A stretch of DNA of 64,000 nt from Streptomyces sp. A0642 (GCF_004795105.1 NZ_SSBL01000028.1:19692-83691), one strand, 5' to 3'. Numbered from the stretch's first letter, positions 24,408 through 33,821 are shown. Made by a program: numbers and translations. Notes: generated from the letters alone by a model not told the origin.

Positions 24408-25922
24408 TCAGACCGCGACGTTGTCGGCGGGGGCGTACGGTCGGTTGAGGATGTCCTGTACATCGACGTGCTCTCCAGCGATGATCGTCTCGGCCGCATG
24501 CGGGGTGAGCAGTGCGACGTGCTGATAGCCGAACAGCGTCGGCCGGATCCGGGTCAGCAGCCTCGACATCCCGCCGAGAACGGCGGCGAGCGGCCCGCGG
24601 CCCAGGAGCGACCAGAACGGCGCCCCGGTCGAGGCGATGTCCAGGACGTCGTAGCCCGCGGCGCGCACGGTGCGGCGCAGGCTGGCCCGGGTGAAGAAGC
24701 GAAGATGCGTTTCGTCGAGGATGCCGCGGCGGTCGTAGTCGAAGGCGCCGAGCGCGACCCGCAGCCGTGAGTACCAGTGGCTGAAGTTCGGTACGGAGAG
24801 CAGCACTTCGCCGCCCGGCCGCAGCACGGTGGCGACCTCGGAGAGCACCCGTTCGGGGCGGGAGAGGTGCTCGATGACGTCCCCGGCCACGACGTAGTCG
24901 AAGCCGGTGCCGATCCCGGCGGGGAGACCCTCCTCCAGGTTGGCGAGGTGGAAGTGGGTGCACTTGTCCCGCACCCCGGGCACCTCGACGTAGTCCACCC
25001 CGGTCACCTCGTGGCCGAGGGCTTCGAGGCGCTGCGCGAACAGCCCGCCGGAACAGCCGAGGTCCAGGACCCGGCCGGGCGGCATCTTCCGCATCTTCTC
25101 CAGGATGACGGCGTGCGAGGAGCCGTCGCCCTCCTTGAAGGCGTACTCCACGGGCTTGGGGATCCAGGCGCAGGTGCCGAACCCCTTCACCGCCAGCCGG
25201 TATTCGAGGACGTCCTTGATGACGTCCTTGGCGTACTTCATGCCGTTGACATAGCAGATCTCGTCGCCGTAGTACGTGGGGACCGGGATCTCCTTGATCC
25301 GCATTCCCGCGTTCAGCAGCTGGACGATGATCTGGGTGTCGAAGTCGAAGGCGTCCGTGTTCCGGTCGATGGGAAGCTTCTTCAGCGCCTCGACGCTGTA
25401 GGCGCGGTAGCCGGAGTGGAATTCGGTGAGCTCCGATCCGAGCAAACCATTCTCCAGCCGGGTGAGAATGCGGTTCCCCAGCCACTTGTACATCGGCATT
25501 CCGCCCTTGAGGGCGCTGCCGGACTTCATCATCCGCGATCCGAACACGGCTTCGCATTCGCCGCGTTCGATCGGCTCGACCATCTCGGGGAGGAATTCGG
25601 GGGCGTACTGTCCGTCGCCGTGCAGCAGCACGATGATGTCGAGTCCGTGCGCGGCGGCCAGCGCGTATCCGGCCTTCTGGTTGCCGCCGTATCCGAGGTT
25701 CTTGGTGTGCCGCATCACCACGGTCCGCGGCATTCCCTCGGCCTGCGACCAGCGGCAGCCCGCGGTGAAGGTCGCGTCGTGACTCGCGTCGTCGAGGATG
25801 AGGATCTCGTCGACCCGGGGCCGGAAGTCCTCCGGAATGCGGTCGAGGGTGTTCTCCAGCGTGGTCTCGGCGTTGTACGCGACCACCAGGATGCCGATCC
25901 TGGGGCTCGGGCTTTCCTTCAC
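24408..25922 (-). CDS. Fused GT2 glycosyltransferase and SAM-dependent methyltransferase
   Basis: 504 residues. Residues 1-250 are a DPM1/Dpg-like GT2 domain (ILVVAYNAETTL, ILILDDASHD, LHGDGQYAPEFL, GSRMMKSG). From about 265 a class I methyltransferase follows: motif I VLDLGCSGGLFAQRL, then VVAGDVIEHLSRPERVL, LRPGGEVLLSVPNF and HLRFFTRASL. The GT2 half probably makes a polyprenyl-phosphate sugar and the other half methylates a sugar or lipid; both are inference from family. The gene follows the polytopic glycosyltransferase after 61 nt and precedes the flippase-like gene. Confidence 0.88.
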   Translation of the reverse strand: MKESPSPRIGILVVAYNAETTLENTLDRIPEDFRPRVDEILILDDASHDATFTAGCRWSQAEGMPRTVVMRHTKNLGYGGNQKAGYALAAAHGLDIIVLLHGDGQYAPEFLPEMVEPIERGECEAVFGSRMMKSGSALKGGMPMYKWLGNRILTRLENGLLGSELTEFHSGYRAYSVEALKKLPIDRNTDAFDFDTQIIVQLLNAGMRIKEIPVPTYYGDEICYVNGMKYAKDVIKDVLEYRLAVKGFGTCAWIPKPVEYAFKEGDGSSHAVILEKMRKMPPGRVLDLGCSGGLFAQRLEALGHEVTGVDYVEVPGVRDKCTHFHLANLEEGLPAGIGTGFDYVVAGDVIEHLSRPERVLSEVATVLRPGGEVLLSVPNFSHWYSRLRVALGAFDYDRRGILDETHLRFFTRASLRRTVRAAGYDVLDIASTGAPFWSLLGRGPLAAVLGGMSRLLTRIRPTLFGYQHVALLTPHAAETIIAGEHVDVQDILNRPYAPADNVAV

Positions 25923-25983
25923 GGGCGTTCTCCAGTTGCGGTCGGTGCTGGGGTCGGGGAGAGGACGGGGGCGGGCGCCGCGG

Positions 25984-27291
25984 TCAGGTGACGGCGGACC
26001 CGGAGGGCTGGGAGGCGGGAGGGGCGGAGAGCCGCGCCTGCCCGGTGCGGCCGGCCGGGTCCCCGTCCGGCCGCGTGACGAGGAGGCGGTGGACGCCGGT
26101 GGCCAGTCCGGCCGCGAGGACGATCCAGCCGGCGGCGCCGATGTACAGCAACGGCTCGCTCCAGCGCACGGAGGAGCGTCCGCTGTAGCCGAGGACGGCG
26201 GTCAGGCCGAGCACGACGCTGTACGCGAGCCCCTCCGGGAGCCCGAGGACGAACATTCCGGCCGCCGCCCAGGTCAGGTACTGCAGGCCCGAGGCGGTCG
26301 ACAGGAGCAGCAGCAGGCCGAGCGTGAAGGCGACCACGCCCGGGAGCTGCGCGGGCCTCAGCCAGGCGAGCCAGGCTCCGGCGGCCACGCACGGCAGGAC
26401 GAAGAGGAGGTGGCCGTCGCCCTGCATGAAGGCGATGGCGGACTCCGGCAGGCCGAAGACGTCGGCGAAGCGGATCAGCCCCCAGAAGCGGTAGCTGCCG
26501 CCCGCGTACTCCAGCACGTTCCGCTGGAGGTCCTGCGGAACGGTCACCAGGACCGGCCCCCACACGAGCGCGAACACGGCGGCGAACCCGGCGGCGAAGC
26601 GGACCAGGACCGGCCGGCCGCCCCGCAGCGCGGCGACGAGCAGGGCCGGGATCACCACGACCGGGATGAACTTGACGCTGATCGAGAGCGCCGCGGCGGC
26701 TCCCGCGGCCAGCGGTGCCTTCCGGTCGGCCAGCAGATGGGCGGCGGCCAACGCGAACATGACGGCGACCGCGTCGGTGTTGCCGTGGTAGCCGGACGTG
26801 GCGATCAGCACCGGGCTGACGGCCACGCCCACCGCGCACAGCACCGCGGTGCGCGGCGAGGCGCGCCTGCGGACGATTTCGAACACCAGCAGGACACAGA
26901 AGAAGTCGGCGACCGACGCGGGCCACCTCATCAGCGTGGCGAACGAGATTCCCCAGTCCGAGAGGCTGTTCAGTCCGAGCAGCATCCAGCCGGCCAGCGG
27001 CGGGTGGTTGTAGACGGGAAGGCTGGGCAGCTGCTGCTCATAGATGCGAAGGGGTCCGTGTACGGCGATGGCCTCGGCGAATCCCTGGAAGAAGCGCACA
27101 TCGGCGGGTCCCGGCACATTCGCCGCGATGAGCGTGCGCGTGAGAAGGCCGACCGCCGCGGCCACGAGTACAACGGCTCGGGCCCGTCGCACATCCCAGG
27201 TTTCGCACCACATTCGGATACCCATGAAAACAGAACGTAGCAACCCGGCGACGCCACGTAACGCACCGATGAACATACTTATCCGGTCCAT
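25984..27291 (-). CDS. Polytopic membrane glycosyltransferase (GT-C, ALG6/GT87-like)
   Basis: 435 residues with about ten membrane helices. The first external loop has GPADVRFFQGFAEAI and YNHPPLAGWML, and a later loop has GYHGNTDAV, patterns of GT-C enzymes that use polyprenyl-phosphate sugars outside the membrane. It would fit downstream of the GT2-methyltransferase product (inference). The start is the ATG at 27289-27291 with AGGAA upstream; a downstream ATG at 27223-27225 is possible. The C-terminal 35 residues are a soluble Pro/Ser tail. Substrate unknown. Confidence 0.78.
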   Translation of the reverse strand: MDRISMFIGALRGVAGLLRSVFMGIRMWCETWDVRRARAVVLVAAAVGLLTRTLIAANVPGPADVRFFQGFAEAIAVHGPLRIYEQQLPSLPVYNHPPLAGWMLLGLNSLSDWGISFATLMRWPASVADFFCVLLVFEIVRRRASPRTAVLCAVGVAVSPVLIATSGYHGNTDAVAVMFALAAAHLLADRKAPLAAGAAAALSISVKFIPVVVIPALLVAALRGGRPVLVRFAAGFAAVFALVWGPVLVTVPQDLQRNVLEYAGGSYRFWGLIRFADVFGLPESAIAFMQGDGHLLFVLPCVAAGAWLAWLRPAQLPGVVAFTLGLLLLLSTASGLQYLTWAAAGMFVLGLPEGLAYSVVLGLTAVLGYSGRSSVRWSEPLLYIGAAGWIVLAAGLATGVHRLLVTRPDGDPAGRTGQARLSAPPASQPSGSAVT

Positions 27292-27469
27292 GGCTCGGAT
27301 TTCCTGCGCATCCGTGCGAGCGCCGCATTCCCCGAATCACTCGAACGGTTCACGCAGTGCGGACAGTTCGTGCGTCAATCCGCGTCCACCACCACGTCAC
27401 CCCGCGGTTCACCCCGGACCGGCATCCGGCCCCGGGGATGTCCGGCGCCGGATGCGGACCGGAGGCGGA

Positions 27470-27495
27470 CTCAGGGCTGTCCCGACAGCCCTGAG
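27470..27495 (-). terminator. Hairpin at the end of the large TagF-like gene
   Basis: An 11-bp stem CTCAGGGCTGT / ACAGCCCTGAG with loop CCCG, overlapping the last codons and TGA of the gene. It may reduce read-through into the downstream GT-C gene, 180 nt away. Confidence 0.55.
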
Positions 27496-30400
27496 AGCAT
27501 CCGGTCGGCGACCCGGGCGGCCGCCCGGCCGTCGTCGAGGTCGCAGAAGTCCCGCTGGAACGCCTCGTACGCCTCCGCGTGCCCCGCGGTCGCCAGGACC
27601 GGGTCGCGCAGCGCCTCGATGAGCTCGCCCGAGTCCGCGATCAACGGGCCGGGGGCCCGCGACTCGAAGTCGAAGGCGAATCCGCGCAGCGTGTCGCGGT
27701 AGTGCGCGAGGTCGTAGGTGTGGAAGAGCATCGGGCGGCCGGTCTGCGCGAAGTCGAACATCATCGAGGAGTAGTCGGTCACCAGCGCGTCACTGATCAG
27801 CATCAGCTCACCGGCCTCCGGGTACCGCGAGACGTCGCGGACGAATCCCGTGCCGCTGTCGGGGAGCCGGTCGCTGACCAGGTAGTGACGGCGCACCAGC
27901 AGGACGGTGTCCGGCCCCAGTTCGCGCTCGGAGGCCGCGAGATCCAGCCGCAGGTCCATGGTGTAGCGGCCGCGGTTCGCCGGCCGGTCCTCGCGCCAGG
28001 TCGGCGCGTACAGCACGACCCGCTTGCCCTCGGGGATCTGGAGCGTCTCCCGTACCGCGGCGGCGACCTTGGTCCTGTCGGGGGCGTGGAAGAGGTCGTT
28101 GCGGGGATAGCCGCACTCCAGGACCTCGCCCTCGAACCCGAAGGAGCGGCGCAGCACGGGCGTCGCGTACGTGCTCGGGGAGACCAGGAAGCTCCACTGG
28201 CGGGCGCGTTGTTCGAGGGTGGCGATGTAGGCGTGGTTCGCCTGGGCTGTGCCGGCGAGGTCGAGGCCGATGCGCTTGAGCGGGGTGCCGTGCCAGGTCT
28301 GGACGACGGTCTGTCCCTCGCGCCGTTCGAACCATTCGGGCAGCTGGGTGTTGGTGACGATGTGCCGGCTGCGGGCCAGTGCCTCGTGCCAGGCGGCCGA
28401 ACCGTGCTCGACGGCGGTGGCTCCGGCCGGGACGCGGGCCTGCCCGTCGCGCACGACCCACAGGTGTTCCAGGCCGGCCCCCCGCCGGGTCAGCTCCTCG
28501 TGGACCGCGCGGGGCGAGTCCGAGTACTGGCGTCCGTCGAAGCTGCTGAACAGCACGGTGTCGCGCAAGGCGGCGGTGCGCTGCGCCACGTAGGCCTCGC
28601 TGAGCAGCCGCCGGGCCCGCGGGCCGCGCTGGGCGGCAGGGAGCGGGGGCGCGCAGCTCAGCAGCAGCTGGTCGTGGAAGCGCCGCTCGATGACGTACGC
28701 ACGTCCTGCGAGGGTGCGGGCCGCGGGCAGGGTGTGGTGCACGGCGGCCGGGAGGCGCAGGGCGGCGTCACGGGTCTCGTCGGTGGCGCCCTTCTCGCGG
28801 AGGAAGAAGTACCAGTTGCCCTCCCCCAGCGGCAGTTCGCCGCCGCCGGTCTCCACGGCGTCCGGCCGCAGTTCGGCCCTGAACCGCCGCTCGTCCCGTG
28901 GCCCGGAGAAGGCGACGGGCACGACGGCCTCCTCGTGATGGCCGCTGTGGCGGGCCACCAGTTCGACCGTGCGCCCGGGGTCCCCCGGGAAGGTGCCTTC
29001 CAGCAGCAGCATCCCGTCCTGCGTCCAGGCAGCGAGTTCCACGGCCGGCTGGAGGGGGCGGTCACTGATCAGCAGATTGCCGCGCGCGCTCACGGTGAGG
29101 CCCAGTTCGCGTGGCTCGTCGCCGGCCGGGGCGAGCGGATAGCGGCCCTGCGGCACGGGCCCGGGCACGTCGATGGGGGTCCGGCGGCCGCCGGGGCCGA
29201 GGAGATGGACGCTGTACGGGATGCCCGACCGCCCCTCGGCGGCGGCCGGCCGGACGTCCGGGAGGGCGGTGAGCGGGAGCGTGGCCGTGAAGCGCCGCCA
29301 GCCCGTCGCCGAGGACACGGCGTCCTCCTGGAGCGTCACCGGGTACTCGAGGACGGTCCCGGAGGGGCGGTGGGTGAGGCCGAGCCGCAGGTCCTGGCCG
29401 GCGAGCCGGTTCCGGAGCATGCCGTCGACGACGACGGCTGCCGTCCCGTCGGCCGTCTCGCCCGCGCGGTGCGTCTCGAAGCGTGCGTCGATCCGTTCGG
29501 CGTGCACGACCAGCCGGTCGGCGTCGAAGACCGGCACGATCCGGTGGTCACCGTCCGGGCGGTGCACGGGCGGTGCGACGGGGGCCTCCGCGGTGCTGGG
29601 CGTGGCGCGTCGCAGGAGCCCGTTCCTCGCGACGCCGAGCTCCAGGCGCCAGGTGACGTGACCGGCCGGGCCGTCCGCGGGGATGCGGAGCCTGGCGGGG
29701 TCGAGCAGCATCTCGAAGCCCGAGCGGTCGTAGTCGTGCAGGCTCTGCCGGGAGCGGGCGGTGGCCTCGGGCTCGGCGGTCCTGCGCAGCCGGAGCGGCA
29801 CCACTCGGCGCCGGCCCGCCCGCAGCCAGCCGGCCCGGAATTCGGAGGCGCCCGAGGAAGTGGGCAGGTTGCGGATGTAGGCGTACCCCTTCAGGCGCAG
29901 CTTGCCGTCCTGCCAGCTGACCTCGCGCAGCCGGGCGACCAGCGGAAGATCGCGGTCGCCGACCCGCAGCACCCGTGCCGGCACCGGCCGGGTCAGCGGG
30001 GGGTAGGCGGCCCGTCGGCGGCGCACGCCGCGTACGGCGAACGCGCCGGGCTCCCGCTTGTCGAAGGCCAGCAGGGCCAGCAGCTCCTCCGTGCGGCGCT
30101 CGCGCACCAGGTGCCACATCAGCCGCAGCCGCAGCGGGAGCCCGTCGAGCACCGCCGGGCCGACCTGGTCGAGGAACGCGTTGGTGTGCGTCAGGAAGGC
30201 GTTGCGGTAGGCGTCGTCGCCCTCGGGCAGGACCTCCATGAAGTACCAGAGGTCGTTGGCGAGGGCGTGTGCCTCGTAGTGGTGCTTGTCGGCGGCCGTG
30301 CGGCTCTCCTCCAGGAACGCGCAGACGCCCTGGACGTGCGCGACCCGGTCGCGGATGCCTCGGGCGACGGCCCGGCCGGCGGTGATCGAGCCGGGGCGGT

Positions 30401-31034
30401 CGCGCCAGTGGTAGACGGGGTCCTTGACGATGTCGACGGAGCCGGCCAGGAAGTGGGCGGGCAGCACGACCGGGATGTCCTCGTAGAGCACACCGACGGG
30501 GAAGGCGAACGCGTGCTCGTCCCAGAAGGAGCGGCGGAAGACCTTGTTGCAGGCGATCCGGTCGGCGGTGAGTTCCCGGTCGCGGGAGATGTGGGTCCGC
30601 AGTCGCGTGGTGGCCATGGGCGCCCGGAACATGGGCGACTGCTGGAGCCTGCCGTCGGCCCGCAGCCGCAGCACGTTGCCCGACGCGAGGTCCGAACCGG
30701 TCTCCTCCAGGGCGCCGACCAGCAGTTCGTACGCCCGCGGCGGGACGATGTCGTCACTGTCGACGAAGGCGAGGTAGCGGCTGCGCGGGTCACAGGTGCG
30801 GACGCCGGTGTTGCGGGCGTGCCCCAGTCCGCCGTTCTTCTGGCTGACCAGCCGGAAGCGCTCGTCCTGCGCGGCGAACGCGGCGGCCAGGGCCGCGCTG
30901 CCGTCCGTGGACCCGTCGTCGACCATCACCACTTCGAGGTCGGTGAGGGTCTGCTCCGCGAGGGACTTCAGGCAGTCCGTCAGGAAGGTTTCCACGTTGT
31001 GGACGGGGACAACGACACTGAGCCGTGGCGGCAT
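27471..31034 (-). CDS. Large GT2 / TagF-like bifunctional wall-polymer synthase
   Basis: 1187 residues from the ATG at 31032-31034 (a GTG nine nt earlier sits too close to GGAC). N-terminal GT2 domain with intact motifs: LSVVVPVHN, VDDGSTDGS, NGGLGHARNTG, FVDSDD. The middle (about 360-790) is beta-rich with no catalytic motif seen, like the linker modules of TarS-type enzymes. The C-terminal 380 residues are the glycerophosphotransferase domain (TWHGTPLKRIG, GYPRNDLF, YAPTWREDR, VTDYSSMMFDF). Probably polymerises or decorates a teichoic-acid-like polymer. First structural gene of a minus-strand group; a TetR gene lies upstream. Confidence 0.9.
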   Translation of the reverse strand: MPPRLSVVVPVHNVETFLTDCLKSLAEQTLTDLEVVMVDDGSTDGSAALAAAFAAQDERFRLVSQKNGGLGHARNTGVRTCDPRSRYLAFVDSDDIVPPRAYELLVGALEETGSDLASGNVLRLRADGRLQQSPMFRAPMATTRLRTHISRDRELTADRIACNKVFRRSFWDEHAFAFPVGVLYEDIPVVLPAHFLAGSVDIVKDPVYHWRDRPGSITAGRAVARGIRDRVAHVQGVCAFLEESRTAADKHHYEAHALANDLWYFMEVLPEGDDAYRNAFLTHTNAFLDQVGPAVLDGLPLRLRLMWHLVRERRTEELLALLAFDKREPGAFAVRGVRRRRAAYPPLTRPVPARVLRVGDRDLPLVARLREVSWQDGKLRLKGYAYIRNLPTSSGASEFRAGWLRAGRRRVVPLRLRRTAEPEATARSRQSLHDYDRSGFEMLLDPARLRIPADGPAGHVTWRLELGVARNGLLRRATPSTAEAPVAPPVHRPDGDHRIVPVFDADRLVVHAERIDARFETHRAGETADGTAAVVVDGMLRNRLAGQDLRLGLTHRPSGTVLEYPVTLQEDAVSSATGWRRFTATLPLTALPDVRPAAAEGRSGIPYSVHLLGPGGRRTPIDVPGPVPQGRYPLAPAGDEPRELGLTVSARGNLLISDRPLQPAVELAAWTQDGMLLLEGTFPGDPGRTVELVARHSGHHEEAVVPVAFSGPRDERRFRAELRPDAVETGGGELPLGEGNWYFFLREKGATDETRDAALRLPAAVHHTLPAARTLAGRAYVIERRFHDQLLLSCAPPLPAAQRGPRARRLLSEAYVAQRTAALRDTVLFSSFDGRQYSDSPRAVHEELTRRGAGLEHLWVVRDGQARVPAGATAVEHGSAAWHEALARSRHIVTNTQLPEWFERREGQTVVQTWHGTPLKRIGLDLAGTAQANHAYIATLEQRARQWSFLVSPSTYATPVLRRSFGFEGEVLECGYPRNDLFHAPDRTKVAAAVRETLQIPEGKRVVLYAPTWREDRPANRGRYTMDLRLDLAASERELGPDTVLLVRRHYLVSDRLPDSGTGFVRDVSRYPEAGELMLISDALVTDYSSMMFDFAQTGRPMLFHTYDLAHYRDTLRGFAFDFESRAPGPLIADSGELIEALRDPVLATAGHAEAYEAFQRDFCDLDDGRAAARVADRMLSGLSGQP

Positions 31035-31194
31035 GGTGAGCACGTCCGTTCATCGGGGGCCTGGCTATCCGTATGGCTCAACCCCGTGAACGGCCGGGGG
31101 TCACCGGTTACGGTCCCCAACGAGTGATGTCGCCGTCTTCGTGCTGACGCCGGGTCCGGCGCGCCGCGCCCCGCCCGGTGCCCCCGCGCCCGGA

Positions 31195-31800
31195 TCAGCG
31201 GGTGAGCGCGGCCACGGCCGAGGCCGCCAGGTCGTCCAGATAGCCGGCGGGCAGCTCACCCCTGACGACGGCGAGCCGCCAGTAGAGGGGCCCGACGATC
31301 AGGTCGAGGGCGCGGTCCGGGTCGCTGTCCCGCGGCAGTTCCCCGCGGGCGACGGCGTCCCGTACGACCACGGCGGCGATGCCCTGCTGCGGGTCGAGCA
31401 GGGCGGCCTTGATGGTGTCGGAGATCTCCGGGCTGCGGGCGGCCTCGACGAGCAGGTCCGGGATGACCTGGGAGGCGAGCGGGTGGCGCAGAGCGTACGC
31501 GGCCAGTTCGAGCACGGCGCGGACGTCCCCGTACAGCGAACCGGTGGCGGGGGCCGGCATGCCCTGGGCCGCGACGGCGGAGACCAGGTCCAGGACGAGG
31601 TGCAGCTTGGACTTCCAGCGGCGGTAGACCGCCGTCTTGCCGACGCCGGCCCGCCGGGCGATGCCCTCGATCGACATCCGGGCGAATCCGACGGCGGCCA
31701 GCTCCTCGAAGACCGCGCTGCGGATCGCGTCGGTCACGTCCTCGCGCAGCACGGCGGCTCCGGCGGGGACACGGCGGCGGCTTCCGGGGTCGGTGGTCAT
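31195..31800 (-). CDS. TetR-family transcriptional regulator
   Basis: 201 residues from the ATG at 31798-31800, which opens a typical TetR start; longer upstream frames run antisense through the TagG gene and were discarded. Helix-turn-helix near residues 25-65 (AVFEELAAVGFARMSIEGIARRAGVGKTAVYRRWKSK) and a C-terminal ligand domain of the TetR_C_11/33 kind. It is divergent from the TagG/TagH exporter and upstream of the TagF-like gene, so it may control either (inference). No clear palindrome was found in the 162-bp divergent gap. Confidence 0.9.
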   Translation of the reverse strand: MTTDPGSRRRVPAGAAVLREDVTDAIRSAVFEELAAVGFARMSIEGIARRAGVGKTAVYRRWKSKLHLVLDLVSAVAAQGMPAPATGSLYGDVRAVLELAAYALRHPLASQVIPDLLVEAARSPEISDTIKAALLDPQQGIAAVVVRDAVARGELPRDSDPDRALDLIVGPLYWRLAVVRGELPAGYLDDLAASAVAALTR

Positions 31801-31962
31801 GGCCGAATCATAGTGCGCGACGACGAGACGGTTGCGTAGCGACGTCGCTCGTCCTACCCTCGGCGTTGCGACGAAACGGTCCCGTCCCGTCGCGTTCCGA
31901 TGCGTTTCCGCCCTCCCTCGCCCCCTCCCCCGCCTTTCCGCCTTCCCTCGAAAGCGATCGTG

Positions 31963-32910
31963 GTGAGCCAGACAACAGCACCGGCCCCGGCGGACACTCC
32001 GCCGGCCGTCTCCCCGCCCCTCCTCCCGCCCCTCCACGCCCCGGGCGAGCTCGCCGCGCTCGCCGCCCGCCACGGGCTGACCGTGAGCGGGGCGCGTCCC
32101 GCACTGCCGGCGTACGTACGGCAGCTGTGGGGGCGACGGCACTTCATCACGGCGTTCGCCACCGCCAAGCTCACCGCCCAGTACAGCCAGGCGAAGCTCG
32201 GCCAGATCTGGCAGATCATGACCCCGCTGCTCAACGCGACGGTCTACTACTTCATCTTCGGCGTCCTGATGAGGACCAAGCAGGGCGTCAGCGACTTCGT
32301 CCCGTTCCTGGTCACCGGCGTCTTCATCTGGACCTTCACCAGCAACTCGATCACCGCCGGCACCCGCGCCATCAGCGGCAACATCGGCCTCGTGCGGGCC
32401 CTGCACTTCCCGAGGGCCTCGCTGCCGATCGCCCTGGCCCTCCAACAGCTCCAACAGCTGCTCTTCTCCCTCGGCGCCCTGGTGCTGATCATGCTGGCGT
32501 TCGGCCAGTTCCCGCACCCCTCCTGGCTCCTCGCGGTGCCCGCCCTGGCCCTGCAGGCGGTCTTCAACACCGGCGTCTCGATGGTCTTCGCCCGGCTGGC
32601 GGCCCGGACTCCGGACATCGCCCAGCTGATGCCGTTCATCCTGCGCACCTGGATGTACGCCTCCGGTGTCATGTGGAGCCTCGACGCGAGCCTGGCGGGC
32701 GACCGGGTGCCGTACCTGGCGAAGCTGGCGCTGGAGATCAATCCGGCCGCCGTCTACATCGATCTGATGCGATTCGCCCTCATCGACAGCTTCCACAGCG
32801 CGCAGCTCCCACCGCACGTGTGGGCGGTCGCCACCGGCTGGGCGCTGGTGTGCGGAGTGGGCGGGTTCCTCTACTTCTGGCAGGCCGAGGAGAGTTACGG
32901 ACGTGGCTGA
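31963..32910 (+). CDS. ABC-2 permease for wall polymer export (TagG/Wzm-like)
   Basis: 315 residues from the GTG at 31963 (GAAAG upstream; a GTG just before it is the alternative). A Pro-rich cytoplasmic start is followed by the ABC-2 pattern: amphipathic LWGRRHFITAFATAKLTAQYSQAKLGQIWQI, then six membrane segments and FLYFWQAEESYGRG at the end. TagG-type permeases carry lipid-linked teichoic acid across the membrane. The stop overlaps the next gene, TagH, by eight nt. The exporter serves the polymers made by the neighbouring TagF-like enzymes (context). Confidence 0.93.
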   Translation: MSQTTAPAPADTPPAVSPPLLPPLHAPGELAALAARHGLTVSGARPALPAYVRQLWGRRHFITAFATAKLTAQYSQAKLGQIWQIMTPLLNATVYYFIFGVLMRTKQGVSDFVPFLVTGVFIWTFTSNSITAGTRAISGNIGLVRALHFPRASLPIALALQQLQQLLFSLGALVLIMLAFGQFPHPSWLLAVPALALQAVFNTGVSMVFARLAARTPDIAQLMPFILRTWMYASGVMWSLDASLAGDRVPYLAKLALEINPAAVYIDLMRFALIDSFHSAQLPPHVWAVATGWALVCGVGGFLYFWQAEESYGRG

Positions 32911-33682
32911 GCACACGGATTCCGCGGTACCGACGGTCGTCGTCGACGACGTCCACATCACGTACACGGTCCATGGCGCCCGCACCGGCAAGGGCAGCGC
33001 CACCTCGGCCCTGAGCCGGATCGTCTCGCGGCGGCAGACCCCCGGGGTGCGCGAGGTGCACGCCGTGAAGGGTGTCAGCTTCGCCGCGTACAAGGGGGAG
33101 GCGATCGGGCTGATCGGCTCCAACGGTTCGGGGAAGTCGACCCTGCTCAAGGCGATCGCGGGCCTGCTGCCCGCCACGAAGGGCCGCGTCCACACCCAGG
33201 GCCAGCCGTCGCTGCTCGGGGTGAACGCGGCCCTGATGAGCGATCTGACCGGCGAGCGCAACGTCGTACTCGGCGGGCTCGCGATGGGCATGAGCCGTGA
33301 GGAGATCCGCGCACGCTACGACGGCATCGTCGACTTCTCCGGGATCAACGAGAAGGGCGACTTCATCACCCTGCCGATGCGCACGTACTCCTCCGGCATG
33401 GGCGCCCGGCTCCGCTTCTCCATCGCCGCCGCCAAGGACCACGACGTCCTTCTGATCGACGAGGCGCTCTCCACGGGCGACGCCCGCTTCCAGCGGCGCA
33501 GCAAGGAACGGATCATCGAACTCCGCGAACAGGCCGGCACGGTCTTCCTGGTCAGCCACCACAACAAGTCGATCACCGAGACCTGCGACCGAGCGCTGTG
33601 GCTGGAGGCGGGAACCCTGCGCATGGACGGCCCGGCGAAGGAAGTCGTAGCAGCCTACGAGAAGTTCACCGGCAAGAAGTAA
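32903..33682 (+). CDS. ABC ATPase for wall polymer export (TagH/Wzt-like)
   Basis: 259 residues from a GTG overlapping the permease end. Walker A GSNGSGKST at 72-80, signature YSSGMGARL, Walker B VLLIDEALSTGD, and an unusual spacer at 25-50 before the fold (ALSRIVSRRQTPGVREVHAVK), as in TagH and short Wzt proteins. It lacks the C-terminal carbohydrate-binding domain of long Wzt proteins, so it probably does not check chain ends. It energises the TagG permease. Confidence 0.95.
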   Translation: MAEHTDSAVPTVVVDDVHITYTVHGARTGKGSATSALSRIVSRRQTPGVREVHAVKGVSFAAYKGEAIGLIGSNGSGKSTLLKAIAGLLPATKGRVHTQGQPSLLGVNAALMSDLTGERNVVLGGLAMGMSREEIRARYDGIVDFSGINEKGDFITLPMRTYSSGMGARLRFSIAAAKDHDVLLIDEALSTGDARFQRRSKERIIELREQAGTVFLVSHHNKSITETCDRALWLEAGTLRMDGPAKEVVAAYEKFTGKK

Positions 33683-33723
33683 CACCCAGCCGCCCCACGA
33701 CGGCCCCTCAAGCCCGTACGCAA

Positions 33724-33746
33724 CTCAAGCCCGTCCGGCGATTGAG
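33724..33746. repeat. Streptomycete intergenic hairpin element, copy 1
   Basis: Arms CTCAAGCC and GGC-GA-TTGAG around CGTCC. The motif CCGTCCGGCGATTGAGG is, from memory, very common between genes in Streptomyces genomes. A partial copy (CTCAAGCCCGTACG) lies just before it at 33707-33720. Placed between convergent TagH and gdh genes, it probably acts as a terminator. Confidence 0.75.
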
Positions 33747-33801
33747 GACAAGGCCCCAGCCCGGACACGGCCGCACCCCACGCCGGCGAACCGCACGCAC
33801 C

Positions 33802-33821
33802 GAGCCCGCCCGGCGATTGAG
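33802..33821. repeat. Streptomycete intergenic hairpin element, copy 2
   Basis: GAGCCCGCCCGGCGATTGAG, a diverged second copy of the element at 33724, in the same convergent gap. Confidence 0.65.

Noticed and set aside
27579..31127. A 1182-codon plus-strand frame opposite the large TagF-like gene
   Set aside because: Shadow frame; the minus strand encodes clear GT2 and glycerophosphotransferase motifs.
31801..33291. N-terminal extension of the TetR frame through the TagG and TagH genes
   Set aside because: The extension is antisense to two well-supported ABC genes; the TetR fold begins at the ATG at 31798-31800.
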